Of a stretch of DNA of 64,000 bases, positions 21,885 to 34,300 are shown piece after piece. Every line of letters begins with the position of its first letter. Position 1 is the first letter of the stretch. The notes below the pieces were generated by a model that searched no databases, was not told the origin of the DNA, and saw nothing but the letters and a program-made list of their open reading frames with translations. The position numbers and the translations under genes are program-made. Location of the stretch: the NCBI RefSeq assembly GCF_002105155.1, contig NW_019028986.1, positions 754,501-818,500 on the forward strand, in the 5' to 3' direction. This stretch comes from Lobosporangium transversale. Lineage: Eukaryota > Mortierellomycota > Mortierellomycetes > Mortierellales > Mortierellaceae.

Positions 21885-23799
21885 CACATGCATACAAGAA
21901 TAACGATCAAGTTTTCGTTGGACTGAAATGAATACACGAAAGAAAGCGCGGGTTATCTGATGAAGGGACATGACCAAACACTCGTATGAACAAATGTAGA
22001 GGAAGGGGGTGGGAAACACATAAAGTTTTTTGGGTGTCACAATGATCAAAAGCATATGTCGGGTCAACCAAAACCCACGTTAAGGAAGGTTTAAATTGCA
22101 GGACATACTGATTAAGGTGAATGATTTGGAAACTCAATTGAGAATGTTTGTCGAGAAGGAGAGAGTTTGTGAAAGTATGAACGGGTGGTTACGTCGGCAA
22201 AAAATAAAAAATAAAAAAATAACGATAACTCAAAAATGGCCGAAGATGTAGAGAGATAAAGGAGAAGAGTATAAGGCTAAATACAGAAAGGAGATGGAGA
22301 AGGACGAAGAGGAAGAGAGAGGATAAAAGTTGAACGAGTGAACGCGTTGGGCGATTGAGAAAATACTGGCCCAATATATAGATGTTCGTCCTCACTTATA
22401 TTTTTTTTCCCATCATATTGTTCATCTCCAAAAAAACATAACGTACAAATGTACACAAAAACGCTCCCGACATGTGTTCGGGGCTTTGTTGATTGCACAT
22501 GCAATTGATCACCAGAGGGGTATGGAATGGGGGGTAATGAGGAGAAGGATCGTATGCACAACGATAACACAAACGTAAGAGCTGTATGTCTGTCTATTCA
22601 AAGGAGGATGTGACATGACGGCACCAAGCCTGTGCCCCGAGCTGACAAAGTAACACAGTTTGGGGAAGGTCTAGTGAGCTCGTGAGAGCGCGTGAACGAG
22701 GCGGGAAAAAATAGATGGATGCAATGTGCGGTGCGGTGCTCATCCCCTAATCCATTTCCAAAAAAGAAAGAGAACAACACCACAGGACGGGTAGCTCTTA
22801 CATGCACGAACATACATAAGGGTACACAAGCTTACGAGGTAAGCAATAAGCAATGTCGATGGGATGATAAAGAATGGTCATTGCGCCTCTCTATGGGTGT
22901 TTTTTTTTTTAAATCCGCTACTGCTTGTGTACCCCCCAAGCTGTATATGTTGTGTTCACCTCGGGAGAAGACTGAAGAAATAGAGGGGAAGGTCGACACG
23001 TCCACAAACAACAAAAAGAGTGAAAAGGGAAGAGAGAGGAATGATGCGCGGTATTTGCCGAAACTGTGTAATACAAGAAGCATTCATTTGTCGCATATAA
23101 AACACGCGTCGGAATTGATTGTATAACCCAAAGGTACAACCCACCTTCAAACCCACATAAAGCTCACATTTCAATGTGCGTGAGTGTGTTTGTATGTATC
23201 GTGTGTGTTATTGCCCAAAAAGATCAACCCAAAAGGTAGAAGGGAGAAGAGGGGAAGGAAACATGCAATCAAGTAACACAAAAAAAAAAATAGTACAAGT
23301 TCCGACACAAAAACCCAAACATGTTGAGGCCCTCGCGACAACTGCGTGTTTTTTTTTTTGTTTGTTTGTTTGCAGGAGAAGGAGGAATTGGTAGCGTGCT
23401 GATCATGAATCCAAGCGCTTGACACATACCTGCTGTTGTGAACGCATAATTCTTGTTGAGACTACTTTCTGCTGTGGCCATCTCACGAGCTGCCATGCTT
23501 TGCATAAGCAAGTTGCGCGACTGACTCAGCATTTCTTGTTGGATAAGCTGTTCAGGAGTGGGCTGCTCGAAACCGATGGCTGGGAATTCCGCACGGGAAG
23601 GCCATGCAACTGCTGCTGCCGTTGTAGCGGCTGCTACTGAGGGGTCCATCTGACCAAGCTTGGTCGTGTGATCTTGAGCAATTGAGGCGGCTGTACCTGC
23701 ATTAGATGTGGTCGGCTCAGGTACTACAACTACACCTGTAGTTGTGGAACCGAGGCTTGGGCTCAGAGTGGATACGGATGATTCCATGGCGACTTGCAT
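19438..23799 (-). CDS. GATA-type zinc finger transcription factor
   Basis: Two exons on the minus strand: 23799-23430 and 21494-19438. They are joined by a 1935-bp intron with GTATGT donor and TATTAG acceptor and matching phase 1, giving 808 residues. Exon 1 carries Thr/Ala-rich sequence and a helix (about residues 75-110). Exon 2 has Q/H-rich low complexity, then one GATA finger C338-x2-C341-x18-C360-x2-C363 with TPLWRR and [19 protein letters not shown], a type IVb finger, followed by a basic stretch. Long Ser/Asn/Met-rich spacers follow, and near residues 685-728 a conserved-looking helix ([20 protein letters not shown], then ILENRC). The C-terminus is Q-rich. The known family role is binding GATA motifs in the nucleus; the target pathway is unknown. 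If the long intron is wrong, translation could start at the ATG near 21513 and omit exon 1. A polyglutamine frame continues after the stop. Confidence 0.87.
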
Positions 23800-26777
23800 T
23801 TATAAAAATAATCTTTTTTTGGAATAATATGTCAAGGTTAAAGCAGATGAGATGAGATCGAGATAGAAAGACGCGTTAATACAAAAAATTATAATCGATG
23901 TTTAAAGTCCTTGAACCATAAAAAGTCGAAAAGTAACATTTTGATGCAGAAGAGGATTCAGTGCTCACTCTTTCACATCTTTCACTTTCAATTAACCCCC
24001 TTCTCACTGCCATAAAGCTGTAAAGCTGCAGAAGACAAGAGCTGTGGATAGGAATAGAAAGGGAAAGGGGGGGACCTTATCCAGCAGAAGGATCGCTGCT
24101 GGACAGTTTTGTCTTTTAATCCACTCCTAATAGAACACTGCAAGGAGTGTGAAGAAAGGAAATAATGTGTCGGAATTTTCATCTTAAAATGAAAGAACCC
24201 CTGTCGGCCACTGAAAATAAAACAAAAAAGGAAAGCCACAATAGAGAAAGTCAAGTTGGATAGCGCTCGATTGTATTTGTTGTATGCAATGTGCATTTAA
24301 ATGTGAGTATGCAAGTATGCATATGGGAGAGAAAGCAGGGAGGCGAAGACGCGATGGGCAAGTAGAGTTGTATGCGCATAGAAAGGAATCATTAATGGGT
24401 AGAGAATATAATCAAAACAAACATAACCCCTACGAAACACATCGTGGTGGTTGTGGCGGTTTTTTCTTTTTTCTCCCCCTTCAAACGGTAAACAATTCGA
24501 ATCAAATGATCCGAATGCAAACAGTAATAACCATTGAGGAAAATAAAATAAAATAAAATAAAATAAAAGTGTCGGATGTTCGTGTCATTTGCAATTACAG
24601 ATAATAAGGAATACAAAAAAGGCGGGATATAAATGTGGCCCACGAGAGTTTTGGACTCCATGCAAAGCCATGCAAATAAAGCAGCACGCGAGGAGATTTT
24701 TTTAGGTGGGCAGTGTGAGAGCATGCAATTATGGATCAGCAACTAAAAGCCTGCTCTTTTTTTTTTTTTTTTTTTTTTACCTTTGTATATAAGTAGTTGT
24801 AAAATTATTTCAAATAAACAGTGTGTTAAAGTAGATTGTGATATGAAGATTTGACAAGAAAAAGGATATCGAAGGATGCTGGAATTGAATATTCGACAGA
24901 CAAGAAAAATAAAGAATAAAAAAAGAGGGCTAAAAGGACGACAGAAAGGGTATAGGTGTCACTTTTAGATGAAGTAAACTATGTTGGCTGGATGTGATCA
25001 AAGAAACAGGCCAAAGGATATAAAATATGCCTTAGAGTTGATGAAAGGCTGAAGTGGAGAAGTAAAGCTGTGCGAACGAGTAGTGATGGTTGCGCCGTGA
25101 GATTTTGCTGTGCGGGTTTCAAATGAAATAGACTATGGCGCGTAAGGAGAAAAACGTGGAGGAAGAATAGAGTGAAGAGAAATGACGGTGAGTGAACCAA
25201 AAAGATCAAAAGTAAAAAAGAAAAAAGAAAAGAAAAAGGTAAAAAAAAGTGGGAACTGCGATATTTTCCGTCAGCTTTATATATGTATTAGGGACAAGGA
25301 TGGTTTTGCTTTAATTTGTATTGCCATTCTATAACTAAAATATATTTGAATAGCCAGGTTCCTATGGATTAGCAATACAGTCAATGTCTATGCAGCATAT
25401 GTGCCCGTGGACATTGCTGTTCTCATACACATTATATATCGGCCCCTCTTTTTTTATTTTACTATATAATTTCTTTATTCTATTTGCTTGATGTATTAGA
25501 TTTGAATAAGTCCTATACTATTGTTAAATAAACAGTTGCTCTTGTATTGAACATTGACCATTCAATGTGCAGTGCTCTATTCAAAGCATTCAAAACGAAC
25601 TCATTGTCCCTTGTTGATGTTTGTGCAACCATGGTCATTTTTAAATGTCTTATAAATATAAATATATATACAATTGCTTACTTTAACACTCTTAACTCTA
25701 TGCTAATTGAATAAATAAGGATTAGAATAAAAACAATATTTGCCCTCAACTCAATATGTTTTCAATTCATTGAACAACTCCTCTTTGCTTATTGAGCATG
25801 CTCAACACAACAACAAACAACAACAGTAAGCTCTGCTAAACAATTATGTTTATATTTTTACTTCAACTCATACACATACACACACCAAAAGAAAAAAAAA
25901 TGCATGGACACACACAGCGCGCAAAAAAAAAAAAAAAAAAAAAAAAAATTAGGAGGAGGGCCAGGGCTTTCATTCTCCATCATCCTCAATTTGTATGTGG
26001 TCAGGGTATATCTCCTCTTTCTGAGCTATTGACATTGGGTTGAATATCTGCCTTTATTTTCCTGCAACCAAGATGAATGACAATGATTTTGCTTGAATAT
26101 GTCATTCATTATTCATGAATCAAACTAATGACGGATGAATTATGTCCTGCAAATTGTACACGTAAGGATTTAAGGCATGCAAATCGCTTGCACCCTCTCC
26201 TTTTTTTTTTATTTTATTTTATGTTATTTTTTATTTTTATTTTTTGCTAGAAAAGCCAGAAAAGAATCCCACAATGTATATCTGTAATGGAGCATTGAGC
26301 AAGAGGAGAAAAAGAAATCTCCGCACCCCATAAATTTTTCCTCGTATCTTTTCGCGCCTAATGTGTGCATGGAGGCAGCGTCGACTATGTAGACGAATTG
26401 AAAGTGACATGGGTTAAGGAGAGAGGTAATAGCGGTACGCACCACCTATTCGTCCTCGTATTCCGTCCACTATATATCCTCTTTTTTTTTTTTTTGTCGC
26501 CCCATCATCATCATCTTCCCCACCCTCACCTCAGGTTCGGCTTAGTCACGATTGCTATGCCAGACAGCCGACGGTATTTAAAAATTAAAGGGCCGGACAG
26601 CCGATTAACCTTACCTAGCATTGGATATGAGCTGCAACCTTCCATAGCAAACTTCTAAAAAGACCATCATAACAAGCCTGGAACCCTTCTGTAGTAGACT
26701 ATAGCTTTTTTTTATTATTATTATTATTATTTTTTTTTCTCAAGATACCCTATGGCGTAGTGGTGGATATAATAGGT

Positions 26778-27089
26778 TTACCCTTTTTTTTTTTTTTTTT
26801 TTTTTTTTCCTTCAAAGGAAAACTTAGGGTGCTCAAATTTAATTGATCGCTCAAAAAAATTTTTTTTTGGAAAATGTAAACATGTTTCCTCGGTTTCCCT
26901 TGAGTGTTGTTTGTGTTGCGGTTTTGGTGGAATAATCATATCAGATGGTCCCTTACGGTCCTCATGTTTTTTTTTTTCCTCTATATCATCCAATAATATT
27001 CTAGTGTCTGGGCGCATTCCTCTTCTACGCACTTCAACAGGAACACTTGGGCATTTTGAGTAGTATTTATCCAACCAACCATTGAACAT
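26778..27089 (-). CDS. Hypothetical small protein, charged, ending in a poly(A)-encoded lysine run
   Basis: A 103-codon frame opens with ATG and MFNGWLDKYYSKCP, continues with a hydrophilic, non-repetitive composition (RRRGMRPDTRILLDDIEEKK, then PSDMIIPPKPQ) and runs into a long A tract read as lysines before the stop. The composition is more protein-like than other frames in this region. A GGGTAAAC donor-like site follows the A tract, so the real gene might splice here. I do not recognise it. It could also be the tail of a retroposed, polyadenylated copy. Confidence 0.35.
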   Translation of the reverse strand: MFNGWLDKYYSKCPSVPVEVRRRGMRPDTRILLDDIEEKKKHEDRKGPSDMIIPPKPQHKQHSRETEETCLHFPKKNFFERSIKFEHPKFSFEGKKKKKKKKG

Positions 27090-27353
27090 GATTTATTCTA
27101 ATAGATGGCCACATGCTATATGTATAAATGGCAGTCTTTTTTTTCCCCCTGTCGTTCATGTAGACTAGAACGCCTAAACTTTTGTACTGCATTTGGTGTG
27201 TTTATATGAATATGCATAGTATGGCGACATTGCAAAAAAAGAAGGATCTGACAAGTTGGTCAGGCGAGGACGATGAGGTACGTGAGTTGAAAGTTGGTAA
27301 GGAAATTAGATTGGCATAGCCGTACATTTTTTTTTACATTTTGAGCAAGACCG

Positions 27354-27384
<31 letters not shown>

Positions 27385-28713
27385 TCAGATATACAAGCGC
27401 GTGTGTACAAGCTTAGCTTAATGACTAATTGACACGTCAACGCCACGCGCAAACACACCCATTAACATACACACTCACATACAAAATACAAAAACGCAGA
27501 CTCATGCGCCCATGTGCTTTTCTCGGAAACTTCGCGACTAATTTGTCAATAATGTCGATGTGATTGATGTTGTTTACTCGGTCTTCTTTTTCCATCTTGA
27601 ATGGAATGCATAATAGTCATCACTCTTTTTTCTCGTTTTAAAAAACAAAGAAAAGTAAGAAAAAAAAAAAAAAAAAACATACCACTTTAGGTACAATCTG
27701 ATATGCAATGATCGGAAATGATTGTGTTTTTTTTTGTGTCTGATACCGCTCTGCCAAGCGTATCAAAGAGAAGAGCGAGAGATTCGAGATCCGCCTGGTC
27801 ATGAAAAAATAAAGAATATGCGTTGTTGTAATTAATATATAATACTGTGGTGTTTTGGCCACGCTATGCTGCTCCTTGAGTTACCCATCTCTGCGATACA
27901 AAAAAAAAAAAAAAAGACTAAGGGGTTAATGAGTGAACCGATATTAATAAAGTTCTGGATCTCTCTTTTTTTTTTTTTTTTTTTTTTTTCGTCGCCGTTT
28001 GTATGGATATGTTTGGTTAATGCAGGCGCAAGAAGAAAGGAAGAGAAAAAAGAGATGCATGTTTATTATCGTCATTAGAGGAGAAAGCATAAATTAACCT
28101 TCGTACAAATCTCATGAATGGACCATGTTGGATGAGTAAGACTCGGAGCGAACACTCCTGATTTGGACATAGGGATGAAGAAATCCCTCGTATTTCATTG
28201 TTTTCTGTGTTTTGTACTCCATCTTATAAAAGTTTGTGTCAATGCTTGCATGCTTGTATGGTCAAACGTTTCTTTTAGCCAAACTAAGAGAAAAGGGAGG
28301 GGCAAGAGTCGATGACATCTGTTCCCCTGCCCGAGATCTGCAAGAGCTGCCTCTCCATCTGATAACACAAAGGTCCGATGGTAGGCTTTAGAAAAAGATA
28401 CTTTGAGATTGCTACATGTATAGAGATATACTCTATATTATTTTCTGTGACGAGTAAGATCGCGAAACATAGTGTAAAAAAAAAAAAAAAAAATAGGCGG
28501 GCGTAAGGCTATTAGTGTTGTTGTTGGTGATGGTTTCAACCGACGCGACACAGAAACCTTGGTCTTGTGGTCTCGGTCCACACCTTCCTTTCAAGGATGG
28601 TCTCATTTTTAGGATTCTTTCTCCTTTCTTAATGCTCGCACATGGAGGACACATGAACTAGATCCGGATCTGGAAGCTATAGTGAGGAAAGAAAACTGCA
28701 TCCATAGATGACC

Positions 28714-28717
<4 letters not shown>

Positions 28718-28750
<33 letters not shown>

Positions 28751-28751
28751 T
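28718..28751. repeat. (TTA/ATT)n microsatellite
   Basis: About eleven uninterrupted ATT units in the gene-poor region. Confidence 0.9.
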
Positions 28752-28841
28752 ATTTTGTTTATTGTTGCTATCTTGTTGTTAGTGTATATTGTTTGTTGTT
28801 GCAATCATTTGCCATGGTCGCCAAGGAGGATAGCCGTGCAT

Positions 28842-28877
<36 letters not shown>

Positions 28878-29557
28878 CCGCTCTAGTAGCTTTGTTAGAT
28901 TCCACTTTAGTCCATAGTCTGGGCCTATCCGCCTTTTTTTTTTTTTTTTTTTTTTTTTTTCCTGTTGAAAGTTATTCCTTAATGTCTATCAATTTGTTGT
29001 AGTCGCATCATAGCATAATAATTAATGATTTCAAAACTACACCGTCTACCGCTTTCCTACACCAATTAAGCACCGGGGCATCACGGGTCGTCATTGAGCA
29101 ATGAAATAGTTGCTTTTTAACGCGATACTTACGATCCTATTTTCATCTTCCCAAAGCAGTGTTCTCTTTTTTTTATGGATTCATAAAAGACTTTTTATTA
29201 ATGATTAGAATATTAAGGGAGTTTTTTACGTTTATATCTTAGGAACGTAAGAGATGAAGGGCCCACCGTTGCTCTTTCCCTTGACTCTTTCATGGATATG
29301 TGTCATAGAGCAGAAAAAAAAAAGGGACCCTTCGTGCTCAAATCCTAGCTATGAGAGCGTTTGAAACGGTGGAGAGAGTATGCAGATGAGATGGTCAAAT
29401 CAACCGGACCAATGGCTTGACAACTCTCTCTTTCTCTTTCTCTCTCTCTATCTCTTCGGTGTCATTTTGCTGAGCTTTGTCGCCGTCTAGTTTACAATTT
29501 GAAGACGACGCAGCAAAAATGTGCGCGAGATGCACTTTTTTTTTTTTTTTTTTTTTT

Positions 29558-29778
29558 TACCTATTAATGTTCAGGAGGACCATTGGACAAAAGCGTGCTC
29601 CTATTATCAGGAAAAACAATATGCCTCTTTTATCACACAGCAAAAACATTACTGTTCTAGGAATAATGCTCTAGCTGTTTGGCGGCTAGACTTTATTACT
29701 CCAGTAAAGCGTGATCAATGTAGCCGATATTGTGGAGTAAATATAGCCGAGGAGATATGTAGTGATTTTGGTCTTTAG
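29558..29778 (+). other. Short cysteine-containing open frame next to a poly(T) run
   Basis: Directly after a T run, about 70 codons read as non-repetitive protein with five cysteines (ending QCSRYCGVNIAEEICSDFGL) and a TAG stop. There is no ATG after the T run, so if real it would be an exon. No family recognised. Confidence 0.2.
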
Positions 29779-30238
29779 TCGCCATATCACTCAAACACTT
29801 TGTCGCCATCGGTAATAGAAAGTATACATATTTAATACATCACTAAAACTGATCATCTATTTTTTTTTTTTTTTTTTTTCTTTCCCTGTATGACCTTCAT
29901 TTTATTAGTGACATACCCTTGAGGTTAAAGCAAGGGACCAATTCTTCATGAAAAAAAAAAAAAAAAAAAAAAAAAATTGAATGAATGGCTCATTCTGCAT
30001 TCTCTTAATCATTCCATTATTCATATATATACTCTTGATGTGGTGTGGTGTTGTAGCACAACTAAGGAGTAAAGTATGCCTTTGTTCTGTTTTTCCAAAA
30101 AGAATAGTCTTTTTTTTCTTTTTTTCATTTCAGACGACAAAAAAAAAAAAAAAAAAAAAATAGCCCTGAATTTATTATCTCTCGCTCACATTCATACACA
30201 TTCGAAAAGGCGCTTCCATTCTGTTGTTCATATTCTAG

Positions 30239-30271
<33 letters not shown>

Positions 30272-31085
30272 GAAAAAAAAATGAATAGGCCGTGTTCGTG
30301 CCGAGATTTCTTTTTTACACTGCTCTATCCCGCGAAAAAGAATAGAAGGGAAAAGGGGAAAGAGAGAAAAGATAATGGTAGATTGAGGATATGGCTCACC
30401 AAATATTGTTCTGTGTAAAATAGTGCTCTCGTACGTGTTTACTTCCCCGTAAATTTTTTTTTTTCACTCACCTTTTAATGCTCTCTACCTTGCTACTCAT
30501 AAGCAATTTTGAAGTGAAAATACGTTGCGACCCTTGCTGTGCAGTACCAATCATATTGCCCTTGAACCGTTCGGCTGTTTAGTTTACTCCACGTTAATTT
30601 GGCTAAAAAAAAAAATATACAATAAAAAGTTTAAAAGAACGCGTTTTACAACAAAATAGCGAACAAATAAAGGGCGTAAAAGATATATTTATTCAAAATA
30701 CTATAGCTACACGTAATTCAAAACCCTTCTCCCTCTCCTTATGAGAGCCATCAATACCATAGCTTGTCCACTTATGCACTGCTCATTTGTAATTCTTCGA
30801 ACGAATCCTCTTTGGCGGAGAATACCGGCCAGTCAAAGATAATTATGTTTTATCCTTACATTAATGACATTGAACTTTCGGACATTACCATGGGAATTTA
30901 TATACAATGGCTAATAGTAATAGAATAACAATGATAATAATAATAAAGAAAAAAAAAAAACTTCGGCTCGGAGATGCAAGCTTGATTCAATATGCATTAT
31001 AGTCTACTCTACATTTATACATATTTTTGCAGTTGCAAAAAAAAAAAAAAAAAAAAAAAAAAGGGTTACTGAGCCGTCTGCTCGG

Positions 31086-31352
31086 TTACGTGTTCATATT
31101 GCTTATCCTTTCTTGCTTAGAGGCTTCTAGCTTTATGCGATCCTCCAAAGTCAGGGCAAGGTTTAAGGCAAGCTGTAGGCTGATTTGTGCCTTGAGGTCC
31201 ATGTTACCATGCACTGAACATTTGTATTTTTCCTCTTCTCTTCCCTTCCCCCCTTTTTTACAAATAAACTTGAGAAATGCATGTATACATTCTTTACTGC
31301 TTTTTCTTTTTTTTCTTGCTCGATGTTTTGTTGACATTTGTCTAAACATTTG
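31086..31352 (-). CDS. Hypothetical small protein, basic then amphipathic helical
   Basis: The minus-strand frame from the ATG at about 31352 (MFRQMSTKHRARKKRKSSKE) continues through a lysine-rich middle to a leucine/alanine-rich helix (MDLKAQISLQLALNLALTLE, then DRIKLEASKQ) and a TAA at 31086-31088. It lies directly downstream, on the minus strand, of a 37-nt homopolymer. The final 45 residues look protein-like; an acceptor-like TTCAG near 31217 could make them a last exon. No family recognised. Confidence 0.3.
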   Translation of the reverse strand, partial: QMFRQMSTKHRARKKRKSSKECIHAFLKFICKKGGKGREEEKYKCSVHGNMDLKAQISLQLALNLALTLEDRIKLEASKQERISNMNT

Positions 31353-31359
31353 GGTGGTT

Positions 31360-31397
<38 letters not shown>

Positions 31398-34300
31398 CAT
31401 GCACATGCACATGTCCATATTTCTTGAATCCCATCTTACGTTTTTCCCACATGTTTATTGAAACACAAATTACAACAGTCCTGTCGTTGTAATGACTTGA
31501 CTATCAGATCAGAATACTCTGGGAAAAAAAAAAAAAAAAAAAAAAAAAAAAGGAAAGAAAAAAGAAAAAAGAAAAAGGACTTGCAAGCTTGCATCACCTA
31601 TAATCATTTTGTAATGAATGGTAAAGACAGTTTCCCTATCACATGCACATACTGCAATATTAACAAGGAGACTGAACCAATGGAGCTGGGACTACCTCAA
31701 GCTCGATAGAAAATATTGAGTGGAGGAAATCATGCTCGTTGCTCCCCGTTACAGGCTAAGATCTCCTCTCACCTCCCCTCTTCTCTCCTCTAGTCTTACT
31801 AACGCCAACTGCATATATACCACCATGTCTCTTTGACTCTCAGCTCCCGTTATTTTACCCCTCTATGTAGCTCCCGACGCGTTACTAGATTAGATGGATA
31901 AATTGGTGAAGCGGTCGGACCTGTCGCGTTAAAATAATAGTAATATCTATTATAATAACGGAAAGCTGAGCATAGTCCTGTGTATAAAATCTGAACATAT
32001 ACCTGAGCATTTAACCTAGGCGCACAAACATCAAGAATGTAAGGATACACAGCACCAGGGATTGGACATGGAGCCGTTGATGTGAGCTATAGATATTCTA
32101 AAAAAAACAAAAAAACAAAAAAAACGGCATTGAAGAGCTTTTTTTTTTTTAATCATTATTGTAATTACTATAGGTAATGTTGCTGAAAATAGAGAGGAAG
32201 GGTCATTCGGAGAGTTTTCAGTTTTCTGAATACGAACCTGTCCCTTACTCTCTCTCTCTCTCTCACTACAGCCACCTCATTTTTTTTTTTAAAAAAAAAA
32301 AAAAAAAGCGGAAGAGGTATTGAGCGGAAAAAAAAAAAGTTTAACCCGCGCTTATTTTATTATGTAACAACCTCGCAGTGATGACAACAGAGAGCAACGA
32401 CATCAACAAGAACAGAGCGTGCATTAGTAGCGTTCAACAAAAAAGAAACGGAGACATAAGCTACTAATATGGAAACGCGAATACAGCGTCCAACACCCCT
32501 TTGACTATTTGACTTTCTATACATAAATACAACAATAAGGTAAAAAAAAAAAGACAGGAAAGGAACCTTCTAGATTCTGTGGCTTTCTGTTCAAGAAAAA
32601 CCTCATTGTTTGTTTTGTGCGTTTTTCTTTATTTTTGTGCCTGTGTTGCAATGGGTATGTAACGTGTCTTTGTCATTTTCTTTCTTTCTTTTGGCAACCT
32701 TAGAATTAAGGCGCATTGGCATGGATGGACATCATTGAGGACAGGACAATAGTCAAAATAACAAAAAAGGTGAGCATAGCTCTCAGGAATTTTTCTGAAT
32801 CGTGAACAAAAGACATGAATGTTTGCTTTCTGTAAAAAAAAAAAAAAAAAAAAAAAAAAACAATTTACACATCGTCGTTTTTTTGCTTTACTGTAAAACA
32901 TTTACACAATTGTTCCTGTTCCCCTCTTATTCTTCTTGTATGTCCGCTTATTGTTCCTGCTCTCACAATGCATTCTTTTTTTCCAGGTATTTTTTTTTTT
33001 TTTTTATTTTTATCTTTGGAACCAGAATAACTTTTCTTTTATTGGTTCCCTCTTTAAGAAATAAACTAGTCGCGAAATGGACGCGCAATCACGAATCTCG
33101 CGTCGTTCAGATCTTTTTCACTAGTTTTTATTTTTTTTATGGGACCAGTTTAATCACTAAGGCGACGGACTAAAAAAAAAGAAAAAAAATAAATAAATAG
33201 ACGGTATAGTTATATACCTTCACACTCTATTCGTCCATGAAAGAAAAGAGCGGAATGGGATTCACCTGTTTCTTTTTTATTTATCGTTATTATTATTTTA
33301 CCAAGACGGAAGAGACCCTAAAAGGCATCCCGCACACAAGGAAGCGAGGGGATGGAAAGAAAAATGAATGCAAGGAATTTCTTACCAAATACACACACAT
33401 ACAGATATAACCATGTGTATACTAAATGTTCCAAATATTCATTGGTAAAAAAAGATGCTTTCCCTCGTTTTTCCCTGTTTTCCACTTTCTCTCCACTTTC
33501 TACTTTTACGCTTTCCGCTAATCCGCTAATCCGTTTTCCGTTTATCTTTTTTTTTTTTCTTTCTATTTTCTTTTTTCTTTGTATGATCTTGTGAAATTCA
33601 TTGGAGCTGTGCAAGTAGAACGTGGCATGGATTGAGTATTCCATTGGCTCATGACCATACGGGTACATTTTCAAAAGAGTCAGGCAGGAAAGCAGGTGAA
33701 CAAATAACAACAACAACAACAGAGGAAGCAACAGAGTGCTGAATGACAGATGCTATAACATATATAGTATATATAATACATATTTATGATATACAATATT
33801 ATATATATTATAAATATATACACATAGCACTATAGCAATTTTTTTAACGCTTTTTTTTCTTGGACTGAATACTGTACATGTATATGGTTTTCTACTATTC
33901 TGCAGCATGGTCTATCACTTTGGTGTCACACACATACTCTCTCTCCCCTGACAAATGCTCGGCAGGCAGTCGTAAATAAAAAAAATAAAAAGATGACATT
34001 GTTCAATCTTGTATAATATACAAATAAATAGATAGACTACTCATGTCTTTAAACAATAAAGTTAGGGAATTGTATTGGTTTTCTAAAAAACCTTTGCATT
34101 TATTTTTTTTTTGTATTTGTTACACAAAGTTAGGACACGCTTTTTCCTCGCTCCGTCCCCTGATGTTTGTTACACCTCACTCTCTCTCTTTTGTCTTTTT
34201 TGGCTCTCTCTCTCTCTCTTTCTCCTTCACATTTGTTGACATTTCTTAACCGCCAATTGAAGTGAGTACAAACACATCATTGTTTTTTTTTGTTTTTTTT

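Noticed and set aside
31027..31461. 144-codon plus-strand frame with Lys run at one end and Phe run at the other
   Set aside because: Length is inflated by poly(A) and poly(T) tracts; the middle is better explained by the opposite strand.
33318..33731. 137-codon minus-strand frame with signal-peptide-like start
   Set aside because: The hydrophobic start derives from a GTT/CAA repeat and the rest is lysine-rich low complexity; no splice or family support.
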